Source: Baylisascaris procyonis (lineage: Eukaryota > Nematoda > Chromadorea > Rhabditida > Ascarididae). Taken from it: DNA of 64,000 nt. The stretch is taken from NCBI GenBank assembly GCA_037389465.1, contig JAZARR010000266.1, positions 806,001-870,000 of the forward strand, read 5' to 3'. Shown one piece after another: positions 30,001-44,025 of the stretch; within the stretch, counting starts at the first letter, position 1; every line of letters begins with the position of its first letter. The notes under the pieces were generated by a model. That model did not search any database, was not told the origin of the DNA, and saw nothing but the letters and a program-made list of their open reading frames with translations. Made by a program: the position numbers and the translations under genes.

Positions 30001-33000
30001 CGTGCACATCCTTTGACTTTCCTTGTCGAGAGGTTCAGAACGGGGGAGGGGGTTGGAGTTCCTTGTCATGAATGTCCCCTCCCGCCGTAGGGTTTCTCTC
30101 GGCTGTTTTTTTCTTTGTTTGGAAGGGCGGAAATTTTCATTCGGTTATTTTCAGAAAGTCTCCGCAATGGACCATTTTTCTACCACCCAACTGTACGTGA
30201 ATTCGGGTTCAAGTAATGGCCAATTTTAAATGGGGATGTTGCGAATTGTGAACGCAATGTGTGAGGCAATAATCCCATTGAATGCTTTTCACTACCCTCA
30301 TACTGTCTTGAGAATTTTTTCATTTCTTTTTTTTTGTTTTTTAAAAATTTGTTTTAGTTCTGTTTTACGTCGATTTGTTTTTTCAGTTCACATCGATAGG
30401 GCTCAACAGGAAATTGAATCTCTTCAAAGATTTGTGCGAGCAATTGGATTAACTGAAATATGAAATTAGTATTTTGCATATATAAAATAATCCTTTGCTA
30501 CATTTCTTCACTTATTTTTGAATATTTATTTAAAGTATTATTGCGATATTATATGTTCATATAGATGGATGGGATTCGCAAATTCAAATGCCACTCTAAT
30601 CCCTTGCATAGATAACACATGCTCGCATTTAACTTATCAAGACTATAGGGCCTTATTCTTCTATTGCAATGACCTGACAGTATGTGTTGCACTCAAGAAA
30701 ACTTTTAAAAAATTTCACTTCTTCTCGGAAAAACCTTGCTTATTGGCCTATTCATTTGACAATAGAGGAGAGATTTGTTGGAGTTTTAAGCAAAAAAAGC
30801 TCCCTAACTGCTCCATGAATTCTTACCAAAATCCCCCTCCAAAAAACTTCCTTTGCCAAATTCTATCTCCGTTGCATCGAGAAAACTATAAAAAAACTTC
30901 TCAAAAAAAAAAAAACAAAAGATTCGAGAACGATTGAATAATTTTCTTCCGAAACGGATCACAAAATTTTCAGCTTCCAATTTCGTTGCATCATACATCT
31001 TTTTGGTTACTTCTTGTTATGGTACAACTTTGGCGGGCAGGTAAAGTGTTCCCCATGTAACAACGCTTTTGGCTGGAGTACTATGTGTAAAGGCATCATG
31101 CAATGCTGATTCTTTGGGTGGTTGCTTGATACTGCAATAGAGGATGGTGTATGGGATGGTCGGCATTCTTTTTGACAAGGATATGTGATTTGGGGCGTGA
31201 TTGGCTTTGAACTGTGTAGGGAGTGGGTAGGGAATGAAGAGAAAAGCGGGGAAATGAGAACCAACTATTGAACGGGATGTCATCTCCATCATTTGCAAGC
31301 AACGATATTTTCCAATCAAAACTTGCTACCGAATCTCCAGTGTTTTTTCGCTTATCACCACTCAGATCTGCTGATTGCTTTCGATTCATAACGGCGCAAA
31401 TGTCTCTCACCTAGGAATCCAATGGGACGCGGTCTTTTGCCTCAAACTGCAATATGAAGCGTAATAATCATGTTGTGCTGCAAGGTTTTCGTTGAGATTT
31501 CTTTCAATTTCTGAAAGCTGTCAGTGGGAAACGTTTGATCACTTTCTTCGTGAAACACTTTCACCATAATTAAACTGAGTACCACAGAACGGCTACGCTA
31601 TGGGTACCGGTAATGCGACATTTCCGCCGCGTATAATTTCCATTTTCTGTGCATTCTTGCACATTCGCGAACGATTTACACCTAAGGATGTTATTTTTAA
31701 GATGTACTCGAGAAAGAGGTAGGCATAATTATGCGAATGCCTTCACAATTGAGGTTGCCATTTGTAAGAATTTAGCTGGCGGCTTCGAAAAGATTGAAAT
31801 ACCACATTTCGCTTTATTGAAGGTGTTGCATTCTTTTATCGTTGTTGCCAAATTATGAGTTTACAAGTGATAATTCCCATAGATAATAGAGCTTTCTTCG
31901 GAAAACTTTCATCGCGAGCTTGTTTGTTTATTTTTATTTGGGATACGATGATAGAAATTCATTAAATTGAGAAATTTCGTACCTTCAAAGATGTCCGTCT
32001 GTCTGTTCATTGGGAGATCCCAGATTCCAAAATTGCAAATGACAACTCTAATGACAGCCATTGAAAGGCTCAAAATAAAAAACAATCTAAGCGTAATCCT
32101 CTTCTCGAATGTCGAGGTAAGGTATTATCGAAATAACGTTCTATCAGTTTTTTTTTTTGATGCTTTATCTTTATCACTAATAGCTAATAGTTTGAACGTT
32201 TTATGCAACACTTTCCATGATCGAATCGTCAAAGAACATTTTAAAAGCACTTAATGTTATACTATACATTATAAGAAATTACATTCAATTTTTTGTGACA
32301 TTCATGTTTCCCTTACAAATAGTAGTGCTAAATGTTTAACAATCAAAAAAGAGGAATAACAAAATGAATTATATTCTCTCAGATGTGCAAAGCACAAGTA
32401 TAATCACACTCTTTTTTTTTTTTTTATTTTCGTTGTTGAGGTGATGTTGATAAATAATATTCTCGCGACAATTATATGTCACCGTGAATATTCTTTGATC
32501 ATCGCACCTATTTCTATATATTTACTTTATTAATAGTCCATCTTTTATATATAATATTAATTAAATGCAAATTATGCAAGAGTGTCGTTTAATCTATCGT
32601 GTATGCACTTTGCCTATCGGTTCACATATTATTGTTGAAGTCTATCTCATTCAATATTTCTATTTATTGCACTTCACTATGGAAATATTCTTCTTTTAGA
32701 TGCCACACAAGTCGATGCCTGAGTTAATAAATTTTTACTACGACAGTAAAAAGAGACTTCGATTGGGAAGAATCCTCGATGAAATCGTCAATGACGATCA
32801 TGCCGATAGTAGTGATGAAAGGTTTGCTTTTATTTATTATTTTGTTGCTTATATGTAAATTATTCGCTGAGATGACTTTCATAAGGAGAGAATTTTAGTA
32901 TAATAGAGGCGAAGAAAGACTGAACTTTGAATCTTATTTGAAGATGAATCATTTAAGTTAGACACTTGCAAAGCATAGTACGTCATAAACATAAATCTAG

Positions 33001-36000
33001 TTTAAATTCCAGAAGGGGGCAGGGGGAGGGAAGTTGCTGTGTTACCCGTCAGTACTTTATTTTCGAACTGCTTTCTTTTTTCTTAGTGAAATTCATGAGT
33101 TTGCGAATGCAGGCAATCACTAATTTCATTTTCTGTTATTTTTGTTTCATATTCAACTCGGCATTTTTCAATTTAGAAGAAAGGGGGGGGGGTTGGGATT
33201 GAATGCAGAATTTAAAAGAAGCGGAATTGAAAGAGGTGAAAATTCTCCAAGTTCAAGGATATCCGATGTTGTAGTGTGCCTCTCCGCACAGCACTATTCC
33301 CTGAGTTTCCATTATTTTTTTCTCCTTCAGAATACCCCTTCAAAGTACAATGAAATGTATCAATTTCAGCGTTTCGGATGAATCGCAAAAGGAAGTTGTT
33401 GAAGAGGTTGCTCGATCAGGTGCATGCGATAATTGTGGCCATAAACAAGACGATCTTGAAAACGATCATGGCAACTATTTATGTGATTCATGTGCTGCCC
33501 ATTCTACGTATGTCGCTAATCTATTTCATTATTTTGCATGTAAGGTCGTTTGTTAGATGTGTGGTTAAGCTAAGGTTTATAGGTTGGCCAAATTCTATTT
33601 TTTCATATCACTGAAAAAAAAAAACTTGCTGATCTTTGATAAATGGCATCGGCATATCGGGTTCTGGAAATTATTCATATATCCAACTATCTAACTGCAT
33701 TTGCAATGTTTTGGGCATTTCAACTCTCACTGCAAAAATGGAGTGAAATTTGCAGTGATCAACTTTGATCTAGAATATGTTACTGCAGACTTCATCGCTG
33801 TGTGGCCCCAATTAAAGCATTAATCTTATTGGTTTGATACTGGCAGATTTCGTATGCTTTGCATTTTGCATCCCCGATGTCAAATCCAGTGAAGTTTTCG
33901 TAATAGTTATTCCAATTTAGTTTGAACCTCGTCCTCGGAATCTCTTGTGAATGTTGATCTTTCATTGATAAATGCTTTAGATAAGAACTTAGGCTGTGGA
34001 ATGGCGAAGAGTTGCATAAGGATTCAAATATTGCCAGAAGTAAGAATTTTCAACCAAATGGGCATCGGAAGTGAGGTTCTGTGAAATGTCCCATATTGTT
34101 GAGGGTGCTGTAATTGCTGAGAGCTAATCACGTCCAGATTTATGGTTTCAAATTTTGGCACAATTACTTGAGGATCGTTACCGACTGCACTAGTGAAATA
34201 TTTCTGTCACTACCCATTTTCCGCATCTCTATCTCATCGAGTGTGGTCTATGAGATCCCCTAGATTATTAAAGATGACTTATAATTATAGGAGGTATTCG
34301 GAGGGCAAGCGTCTCAAAAATACGTTTATCTCAATGTAAATTCAATCCCGACGCTTAAAATACCCAATAAATTTTACTGAAAATGCCCACACGAGGTTGG
34401 GCGTGAGGTTTTGATCGAAGGTTGATGCGCAGCACTACGAAGGTCACTGCTGCTGCAATAATCTTCTAAATAGATTCTACTGATCATTTCAGGCTCTATC
34501 CCGTTGTACTATATGCAAATGCAGGTTAGATTTGTGGAAGTGTGCCCCATCAGAATTAGATTTCATGTTCACGTTCCACATAACCCGAAGACCTAGGCAG
34601 CTTTTGATGAAAATCTAAAGCTCAAAGTTGTGGTCTCTAAGCACACCTGATTACTGGAGACCCCGAGATGATACTTTTGGCTTTTAAGCAGAAACTATTA
34701 ATTCCTTTTTTTATTTAAACTCATCTTTTCATCCCCATGTTTGTTTTTTCATTCCTCTTCTTTTTCGAAATTCCCAAAACTTTTCAACTCTTTGCAGCTG
34801 ATATGAGTTTGTGACATGTTTATTTCCTGCATTATATTCAGCGTTTTATTCGCACATCAATTGCATCAATTTTCCAAATGTCGTTTGCATATAGAAAGAA
34901 TTTGACTTTTCAATTGCAACGAATGTACCTTATTCACAAAGCCACAACAACTTTTGACAGTTATTCGATCAGATGGGGAAAGATGTCAAAATTTTGCGTT
35001 ATTGGATGGTTTTTCAAAATTTCAGAAAGTTTTCAACATTTTGCAGTTGCTATTTATTGGTTATTTGTTTGAGTTTATTTTCAGAAAACCCTAAAATTTC
35101 TTTTTATTTTCTTCTTTCAATTATGAGTGAAAAGCGTTGATATATGCTTCTAGTCAATATTTGCAAAATTAAATGAGAAATCTTTAAGGTTTTTTTTAAT
35201 GTTTCATTGAGAAGAAAATCTCCTCGGTCCTATAACAAATGCGTAGAGCGGAGGTGGTGCATATTACCGTGAATGGATAATGTGAGTTATATAGATGAAT
35301 ATTTGAAGGACGAAGAAGGTATGATAATATTGCTCGTTTTGGATGGTAATTTTGAATGGAATGTTTTCCGGAATAGATAGCCTCGGTTATATACCGATAT
35401 TTACTGCTGATAATGAAGCTTTCATTTTTTTAGTGTTTTGAACTATCGGAGCCCTCATGGGAGACCAAAGAGGCCAAAACCTGCGAGTGGATTCACGCCG
35501 GGTATGTCATTTTAAAATATAATAGCACAACTATTATATAATGAGATAGATAAACGTTTATAGTGATATTAATGCTGCGTTATTTGAAAAGTTTTTCAAT
35601 TTAATAACATTTTTTAAATTGCCTACGATTGACTTACGCTTATTTCCATCACGGCTGTTACTGTCAATAGTGAGAAAAGGATAGGATTTTTTAAGGTCCT
35701 TTCATTAGAATATGATAGACTTTAGTTCGATAATGCCCGAATGTGCGCATTTTATGAATAGTATATTCTGCGTGAATGTTTAATAAATCTTCGTAGAAGT
35801 GTAGATATTTGTTTATTGCTGTTGAAATGTACGAATTCGCTGAATGATCCATTCACTGATTTTGTCATTTGAAATTATCGATTGTCTTTTTTATTACTAA
35901 AATGTCATGGTGACTAATATTTCGTTGTCTTAAATCGAATGAGTGCAGATATGAGCAGAAACTTTTCCGTTGTTTTATTTAAGTTTATTAATAGATTCAC

Positions 36001-39000
36001 TTGAAGGATGCATTCGTTTCAGAAATTTTTCTCGCTTCACTATAGTTACTTCATCGAATTTTTGAGAAATTTAACAACACTTTTGGTTTCATATCAACGA
36101 AAAATTGCTTTTTTTTCGTTGATACACAGTCGTTTTGCATAGAGATATCACTTCAAAAGAAGCCGATTTGTGTAAGCTTAATTCAGTATAAATGCAACTG
36201 ATATGAAGAGGTATAATAGTATTCGCGATAGATGGCAATAAGCTTACTCTTTTGCACTATTACTTTCATCAACTGTGTTCATCGTTTAGGTGGCTTAACT
36301 TGATTAATGCTTTCTCACCTTTAGGAATTTGGTCGATTTGCTAATGCCATTCAATGTCTTTCAACGTATCTCTGATATTTACCAATATTTTAAAGGTGCT
36401 GATATGGTGGAAATATTCACCGAACTCGCAAAATCCAAAAAGATGGCTGAAGTATCATCGATGGGTACGGAACAGTCGACTTCGAATGCGATCGTTGACG
36501 AATATCGACGCACATTTTGTGGCCACAAGAAGCGATTGTTAGTGGTTTACTATCGATTTCATAGTATCGTGCTGGATGAAAGACCACCTTAAACATCGAC
36601 TGTAAAGTTTCCATAGTTTGATTGACGGGTTATTGCATTTTGTAAGTTGTAAAGCAATAGTATCTAGTTTTGATCTCCGGTGATCTGCTTCGCTTCATGC
36701 CACATTTTTTTACGTTATTTTGTAGATTTAGAACTTTGGATGTATAACATTTTGTTCTAATCGATATGGTTCAGTGAGTACATAAATTTTAGTGTGAACT
36801 ACAAAGGCCGAATTGATTAGAAGGAGTCATTTTATCAGACAGCCGTTTGAAAATTTGGTTAACTCATCAACTATGAGATCACTATATTTCAGGCTCTCAG
36901 TATAAGTCCCCTTTTATTCATCGAGACGTTGTAAACTCCTCCCAATGCAACCCTCCTCCCTCTTTCTACTTTATGTGATTCTCAACGTAGTCACCGTCCT
37001 TGAATAAAGGTCTGTTCCGATTGGCATCTACTTGTGCTCTTCAAGGAACCCATCGTTTTCAGAGGAATAGGCTGAGCCAAATATGCTCAAAATAGGCTCT
37101 TCGATTATTAACTCACTCAAAAATATGGTAAAGTCTAACGCTGCCGTTTATTAATGCAATTTGGAAGTTACATGAACGTCCTATCCTTCAAGAAGAACAG
37201 TCTAATAGGCCAGAGGTTCACTTTAAAGTTATATTATGATTTATCTGGTGATGATGATTCACAGGTATATCAGGTAATACATTTTCAGTGAAACAGAAAG
37301 AAAAACTATTGAAACGCGTGCACAGTGCTTTCGAGTGATGCAGGAAAACGATCGGCAATGTAAGGAGCATCTAGCTTTTGGTTAGTTTTAATTTGAGATA
37401 GTTTCTTGATATGATCGTTTGTGATGATCGTTTCTTGTCTACTTTAACGTTTCTTTGAAGCTCGAAATAGCATACCTCACTTATTAAAGTTCACCTAAAT
37501 TCCTGAGGGGTTTCATTGGAGGTGTATCGTCCAAGATCTGGTATTTATCAAAGAAGCTGTTGTTTTCTTTTGTTGGTGTGGAATGGAATTCGACATTGCA
37601 AGATGAGATGAACTTGTTAGCTTTATTATTTTTAATCCATTTTTATGTTATTATTAAAAAGTCACATTATATGCACAATATGGATGAGTTCGAAATTTCT
37701 TTTTCCTTCAAAGATTACACACATTCTGTGATATTCGTTATAGTTGTGCTATTGGTGTATAGTAGGTTATCGAAGATCTATGCATTGTTGAGCGATTAGA
37801 GTTTGCATTTGGCATCAGATAAATGTCTCATTGTTGGACTTTAGATAAGACTTTTATTAGGGTATAGGGAACAGAAGATAAGATTACATCCTTATAGAAT
37901 GCGTCAAGAAAATATTTATCACAAAGAACAAATTTTATTCTTCGGCAATATTATAAATCACTCACACAGAGATCGTTTGCAAAATCTGATAATGGAATGG
38001 TTTGTACGCCTATGTATATCGGTTTATATTTATACCTTTGAGTGTTGTTTTTAATATATAACTACGACGAGTGATTCTAATAAAATTTGATAATTATGGC
38101 TAACACGCTTGATTAGATACCTTCATTCGATCAGTTTATTGAGAGATTTTCGATTCTGAGGTTCCTGAAGGCTCTAGTACTATGAAGGTTAGATTCTATA
38201 TTGGATTGATTTCTCCAATTTCTATGACATCTACGTTGGGACAAATAAGTTATTGCATAATTTAGCTTTATTATATTGTTTTCGAGCATTTATATGATTG
38301 CAATGGATCGACCATCGGGAGTAGAACTGCCAAAAATACATACCATGCTAATATCAATATTGCTTCCATTGCTTTTTTTCGTGAAGTTTTGCAGTGTATG
38401 TTATTGGTGAAGTGAATATATATATGTCTCAATGCTCACCGATTAGACAATTCCTTTGCGTGAATAATAGAATTAAGTTATAGGAGCTTAAAGGTTATGC
38501 AAAATTTACTGCAAACTCCGAATTTACCAGATACGAGCAATCAGCAATATTTTCCATATGGATCTTTGTTAGCAATCACATGTGTATGAAAACTATAAGT
38601 ACTCATCATTTCATTATTTATAAGTATCTATGCAATTGGTCGATAACTCTATGCGATATTAACCCCTCTATTGGGCCTTCTCATTTAAATTATTATGCTG
38701 TCCCATTTTACCCTCTCAATACTCCCAACGTTCAAAAAAAAAAAAATGCAATCATTTATTTGTTCGTTGCTTCTGAAGTACATTCTACAGGTATCGAGAA
38801 GTACCGTGCGTTGATTCGTGCACAGACACAAAATACAAATCGCATTCCCATTTATGAGCCGATATGGGATCTAAAAGATAGTATCTATGCTATCACTGGT
38901 AAGTAAATCCTTTCCTTCTTTGCTTGGTATTCTCTTTTCAGTTGTCTTCTTCTTCACAAGAATCTCTTTTTGGTGCAAATCCCCGTCAAATTCTCGAAGC

Positions 39001-40509
39001 ATTTCTTTTCAGCAGATGGTGATGGCTCATTACTACACAATAGTTACTGTTTCAGATTAGATGTCAGGTCAGCACTCGAAGTATTTCCGAATTTTCTAAG
39101 TTTGGTCTACAAAATATGAGAGGGGGGACGGGATTCTCAATATTCGTGAAAAACTGAAATTCCCAAGGCGAGCTAGTGCACTAGATGTACGATGCAAGGG
39201 AATGACAAATCTGGATTTCATTCATGACGACGAAATTGCGGTTGTGACAAAATCTTTCGTTTATTTCGCTTATTTGGTGAACTTGCAACGGTGGGAAGCA
39301 ACTTAAAACGGGCATTTTGCCTCCTCCCCCTACATTCTCAAATAATTCTGATAGGAGATTGAGTGACGCTCTAGCATTGCGACCTTTTTTGGTGACTACT
39401 ATCCCAACGGCTCATATGTATTAACTACTGTAACGTTTACACTGCAGCAATATTGCTGCTTTATCTTACAATATTCGTTGAAATTTTCTGGCAGTGGGAG
39501 AGGGAGTCAAGGGTACACATACCATGTGTGGTTAATAAGCAAAAATTCGGATCGGTTCCTGATTTAGCTGATCACTGTTGTCGTTTGCACTGGTTTATAG
39601 GTTGCATCGATCGATGTATTTTAATCCATCCCCTGTCTTTGTATCATGTTCGCTTAATATAGAGTTGATTAAATTATAGCTTTCAAATATTACGACATGG
39701 ACTTCAAAGAAGTGGCTGCAGTGGTCGGAACGAAAAGTCCTGTCATGGTTAAAGAGTTCTATGAGCGATTTCGAGAACACATTGACAGGGTACCGCTTCT
39801 TTGATGGTTATTTTACTGTGTAGTTTAACAGCTGCAATAACTACAAATTATGGGAATATGTTTCAGACTGGTTGCGGGTTGAAGCATGATGGCTCGCTTT
39901 ATTCCACTTTCGAAAGTTGCGTTCATCTGAGCCTTTGTTTAGTAATGTAGAAATGGAGGAGGGAGTGTTGGTTTTGATAAGAATCTGAGGACTGTTTGGG
40001 AGGTCTTTTCGAGGGGAGAAGTGTAGAAGTCGTCGAAAACGATGTAGTTATAATCTATTGAATGCAACCATAAATTACTATGAAAAGTTTTATCTTCGTT
40101 TTCCACCGGCTTTTAAACCGCCGTCTTTGTTTAGTCCATTTATCATTTATTTTCTATAGATCTGAGTTAAATGGGGTGTTGATCGTTCGTCACTTTCTCA
40201 TTCATTTCAACATGCCCCACCCGCTGTGTCCCGTTACATTCTTCACTCGTTATAGGAAATATTTGTTTAATGTATCGATGCAGCAGTCTTTGCGACACCC
40301 ACGAGTGCACTCCTTGGAGGTCGCAAAAAAGAGGATCCTGTTTGATGACTTATGCGCCTCATATTATTTCTAACGAAAAGAAATTGCTAAACGGCTTGTA
40401 GGTGAGGAAGCGAGGCAACGATCTCGATGAACGGAAGCCGGAGAGGCAGCGATTGAAGAAAAATGGCGTTGTCGAATCATCGAACACTAAACTCTTCCAA
40501 CTAGAGTGA
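24055..40509 (+). CDS. CoREST/RCOR-family transcriptional corepressor (SPR-1-like) with an extra CxxC-CxxC module
   Basis: CoREST proteins bridge the demethylase LSD1 and histone deacetylases to nucleosomes. Twelve exons join in phase: 24055-24714, 25297-25450, 27393-27628, 28177-28338, 32700-32821, 33370-33507, 35434-35501, 36396-36537, 37289-37380, 38791-38898, 39680-39789 and 40402-40509, giving 699 residues. Residues 1-270 are acidic and Ser-rich. ELM2 spans about 284-373 (EIRQGEQYQ, then EEIDAYLYMAHTVHEAEADE). SANT1 is about 379-422 (W379, then MPHKSMPELINFYYDSKK). A Cys module follows (C464, C467, C483, C486), then basic GRPKRPKP. Residues 580-600 include KEHLAFGIEKYRALI, which matches the CoREST linker before SANT2. 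SANT2 is about 617-662 (DFKEVAAVVGTKSPVMVKEF). The C-terminus is basic and ends at TGA 40507-40509. RERE/EGL-27 and MTA also combine ELM2 and SANT, but the linker and second SANT settle on CoREST. The least certain junctions are the acceptors at 25297 and 36396. Human RCOR1 is about 200 residues shorter, chiefly at the N-terminus. Confidence 0.9.
28339..32699 (+). other. 4.4 kb intron 4 of the CoREST gene
   Basis: The longest intron in the window splits SANT1 between W404 and M405. It carries the longest non-exonic frame seen (30518-30937, 139 codons, Lys/Asn-rich, unrecognised) and a pocket of overlapping minus-strand frames at 31.0-31.4 kb. None resembles a known protein. I see no nested gene that I can support. 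Confidence 0.6.
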
Positions 40510-40635
40510 ATATATCGTCTTTCATTGTGTTCAGATGATTGTTGAATTCTTATAAATATTGTCATAGAATTTGCTCATTAATGCTTGTCTATCCGTGTTG
40601 GCCATAATCCGTCCAAATCCAACGGAATCTTTAAG

Positions 40636-40641
40636 AATAAA
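40636..40641 (+). terminator. Polyadenylation signal AATAAA of the CoREST gene
   Basis: First canonical AATAAA after the CoREST stop codon, about 127 bases downstream. Confidence 0.6.
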
Positions 40642-43600
40642 CCCGCATTTGACATTTTCATTTGAAATCGAAATATTCGGTTCATTATTACTTGAGCTTC
40701 AATAATTCAGACAGCGACTTCCCCGTCGAAATTTTATAGCTAGCAGCAATTCTCAAAACCGAAAGTATTCAAATCGCTTGAATAGATCTTTCCGGATGAG
40801 AGTCGTCGTTTTGATTGTCCTCGAAGTTTTTCTAAATAATGTGATACAAATAAAAGTCAAGCTAAAGTTTTTTAATCATGTGACGGCAAGAATTCAATTG
40901 CAAGAATCAAATTCTTTCGTAATAATCATCGAAAATCAATTCGTAAAATATTTTTCTACGTTTTTTCGAATTTTCTTCCGATCGTTATGTATTCATTCAT
41001 AATTTCAACAATCCGATTTTTATTGTTTATTGTTTCGTATTTTATAAATGCGTTCAAAATCAATATTAGCGATATTATTGTGTTGAAATTTAGTTGATCT
41101 CTTGTTTTTCATTCGTTTTATTCTTTTTTATTCAACAATTAGAGATTTACTTACAGATTAGTTCATTTGTTTGTATTTTCACCATAAATGAATTTATATA
41201 TTATCTCGGAAAGCTGCAAAACAACGAAGTGTCGCTTCAATTATTGCATTGGTTACTTCTGTAAATCGAGGAACTAGTCAAATTACAATAGCCGAGAACT
41301 GTGAACACTGACAACGTCTTTTGGTATTTTCCCAGTTACTGCAGTCCTTTCACATAAGGAAGCGATTGTATTAGATAGGATCTTCTAGATTCCCTATGCC
41401 CAGAATAACGAATTTCTCTTCGTCCCGAACTTAGGGGTTTCCCCATCGAAAGTGTCGATGTAAATATGGTCATATTTTCTTGTAATTTTCGGGAGAATTT
41501 TTTCGTTGCAAATATCTACGGTTTTCAAAAATATGGATGTTAAAGAAAAGTGAACAATAAGTTGTGACAATGGACTCAGAAAAAACCCAAATTTAAAGTA
41601 TTAAATGATAACAGGTAATAGGGTAGGCATGCGTTATCATCAAGAGTATATGGAATGTGGACGGAAAACTGAAAGAGATGGAGAAGCATGCCGATGGCGA
41701 CGGCAGGGGAAGGGGTTGGACGATGTGCTCCTTTGTATTCCGCTTTTCCGCTCACCCGATCACACAAGCCTCAAAAGCTTTCAGCGAAAAATGTGCTAAA
41801 TAATACCCCAACTGATGCGCCACTCTCATAAATACGTTTTCAAAGACCTGTCCTTGTGGTACCTCACTCCTGCGAAAGGCACATGGGACCGAGCGTAGGC
41901 AGAGGGTAGAAGCCGATAACCAGATATGTGAGGTAAGCAGTATAGGAGTAGGCTTTATCGAGGAGCACCACGGTCCCCAAACACGAGTCGAACCAAAGGC
42001 ATAAAAATTGGCCAAAGCCTGATTATACAGGTCCAGCTATCGCCTCTACCGGCACAAGAGCACATAAGCCGATCAGTGATGTATGCGACGAAAATGAGGA
42101 TGGCTATAAAAGTAACAGTGGTCACTGCTGTGTTAGATCACAAGTAGATATCTCGGGTTGGCGTGTATACAAATTTTTTAGTGCCTTTGAATGCTTCGAA
42201 CTTTTCTCAAAGCTGACGGATCAACGTGAAAAAAGTTTCGGCATAGATCACGCCCACCAAATTTCGTGACTCTGATTTCAGGTGTTACCCGCGACAAGTT
42301 ATTAAGCTTGTATGCATCATTCTAGGTCCAAAGCAACGAGGTCAGAGCTGGGTGGCATCCCGTTTTTAGCCCAGATTGGTCTAAACCATGGCCATATGGA
42401 GATGGGGTATAAATTATATGAAGCAAGATCGGGCTTGCTTCAGATGGAATCAGCATGACAAAGACATGTGCCACCAAAGAATCCCTAAACCATGTTTACT
42501 ATCTTCTCTCCTCTCTTCCGCTCACCTGAGCACTACGGAGCATAGAGCTGAACATTTGGTGAGATGCGAGGGATGCATTTTCACTCAGTGAAATCGAAAA
42601 TTCTGCAATAAGTTCGTCATGTGTAATTTTTCGAGGTCTAACAACGACTGATTTTTGACAGCCAGATGCAGTTACACTGAAAAGACCCGCAATTCCGGTT
42701 TTTAGGAGTGATCTTCCTAAAAGAATTGCATTTTTTTTAGGCAGATCATACATTGCAAGTGGTGGTAATGCGCTGCATTAGTGACCCAATTTGAATTTCA
42801 CATTTGAAATCCCAGGCGAAAGACGCCACACGTATCACCGTAGTTTTGTGCATTCACTGTCCATTCTGCCTAAAATATTTTAACGTTGGTTGGTAAAACA
42901 GTTTGTTGCAGTTGGGTTCTGTCGTCGTATTGGTTTTGGTGGGGTGGTGGTGGTTTGCTGGCATTTATGGCTTGATTTTGTGATGGTGGTGGGTGTAAGC
43001 GATGAATTGTGGCGGGGTTGATGATTGGGGAGCGGGGGATTCAAGTATCTTAAGGGTAAGTAGTGAGGTTTTGAAGTGATGTTTGCAACAGGTATCCCTG
43101 TGACGTTCACTATGAAGGAGTTTGGTTAAGGAAGTGTGCCACCTGAATTCTTTTCGTTCAGTTCTAGTTTCGGTTGAACGTTGCAATTTCGTTCACGTTG
43201 AATGAGAATACAATCTTATGCCAACATTTTTCTGTAGCTGTTTTTTTTTTTTTTTTTTTTGCTTCGTTGGGTGTACAGCAGAACACTTGGTATTCTTGTA
43301 TTTAAAGGATCAAGGTTAATCGCTTTAAATGGGATTATTTATGCTTGAAAAGGCAGTCAATGTACAACCTGAAAGTTTTCATTTTGGAATAGATGCTAAA
43401 TAGCATCTATGTCTCTGTGATGAGCTCTTGGATCAGTGTTTTAGCTTATTCATCCGTTATGGTCATCGTTCGCATTCTCTTGCCTACTCTTTGCAGCTGC
43501 AGGATTTTTCTGAAAAGTAGATTGTATTATTTGATCTGTTTTTGGATGGGAGGGGGGGGGGGGGGTTTAAACTATAAACAGCCGTTGAGGATACGGCGGA

Positions 43601-44013
43601 AATACGAAAGTTTATCTTCGTTAGAAATTCGAATTGATTCACCTCACATTTTGATTTATTTCGACTTTGCTTGATGCATGCTTACATCGTAGTAATTGTG
43701 AAATTAAGGTTGCGGCGTTGTTGAAGTTGAATTGATGTAAATTAAAGTGATGAGAATTTTAAATCGCAAAGAGGTATTGTGGTTATGTGTTGTTTACTGG
43801 CAACTGTTTGTACTGCTGGTGAAGTATGCATTGCTGCGAAGGTTATACTTCCTATCTGATAGAGCAGATTGCAACAACGCATAGCACACGTGGCTTAGTC
43901 CTATTTTTTAGTTAAATTTTCGAGCGCTTTCATTCGTAATGATCAGAAATGACCAACTTCGACGGATTCATTTTGTACTCTTCCTGGTTTTTTTGTGATG
44001 CCTTTATGGATGC
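40642..44013. other. Intergenic region between CoREST and RPL3
   Basis: Both flanking genes read rightward, but the 3.5 kb spacing is too large for a typical nematode operon. From about 41.6 to 42.8 kb base composition is more even, and several unrecognised short frames appear on both strands. One is a minus-strand frame with an ATG at 42753 (84 codons). It may be an old mobile-element remnant, but I see no terminal repeats. From 42.9 kb to the RPL3 start the plus strand is markedly G- and T-rich. It includes a 20-base T run (43241-43260) and a 14-base G run. Confidence 0.5.
43552..43565 (+). repeat. Run of 14 consecutive G
   Basis: Uninterrupted homopolymer, preceded by GGGA. It is one of several long G or C runs in the window; others lie near 10.10, 22.00, 33.18, 51.07 and 52.76 kb. 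Such runs can form quadruplexes and are prone to length error. Confidence 0.9.
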
Positions 44014-44021
44014 GATTTCAG
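44014..44021 (+). promoter_or_regulatory. Probable spliced-leader acceptor of RPL3
   Basis: CGATTTCAG ends at 44021, with only GACT between it and the ATG at 44026. Such a short leader after a perfect TTTCAG is typical of nematode ribosomal protein mRNAs that receive a spliced leader. The upstream region is G/T-rich and noncoding, as expected of an outron. The leader itself cannot be seen in genomic DNA. Confidence 0.7.
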
Positions 44022-44025
44022 GACT

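Noticed and set aside
30518..30937. 139-codon open frame, the longest outside the assigned exons apart from CoREST exon 1
   Set aside because: It lies inside CoREST intron 4, is AT-driven (Lys/Asn/Phe-rich) and resembles no protein family.
42499..42753. 84-codon minus-strand frame between CoREST and RPL3
   Set aside because: It starts with ATG and is somewhat coding-like, but no splice context, conservation or family resemblance supports it.
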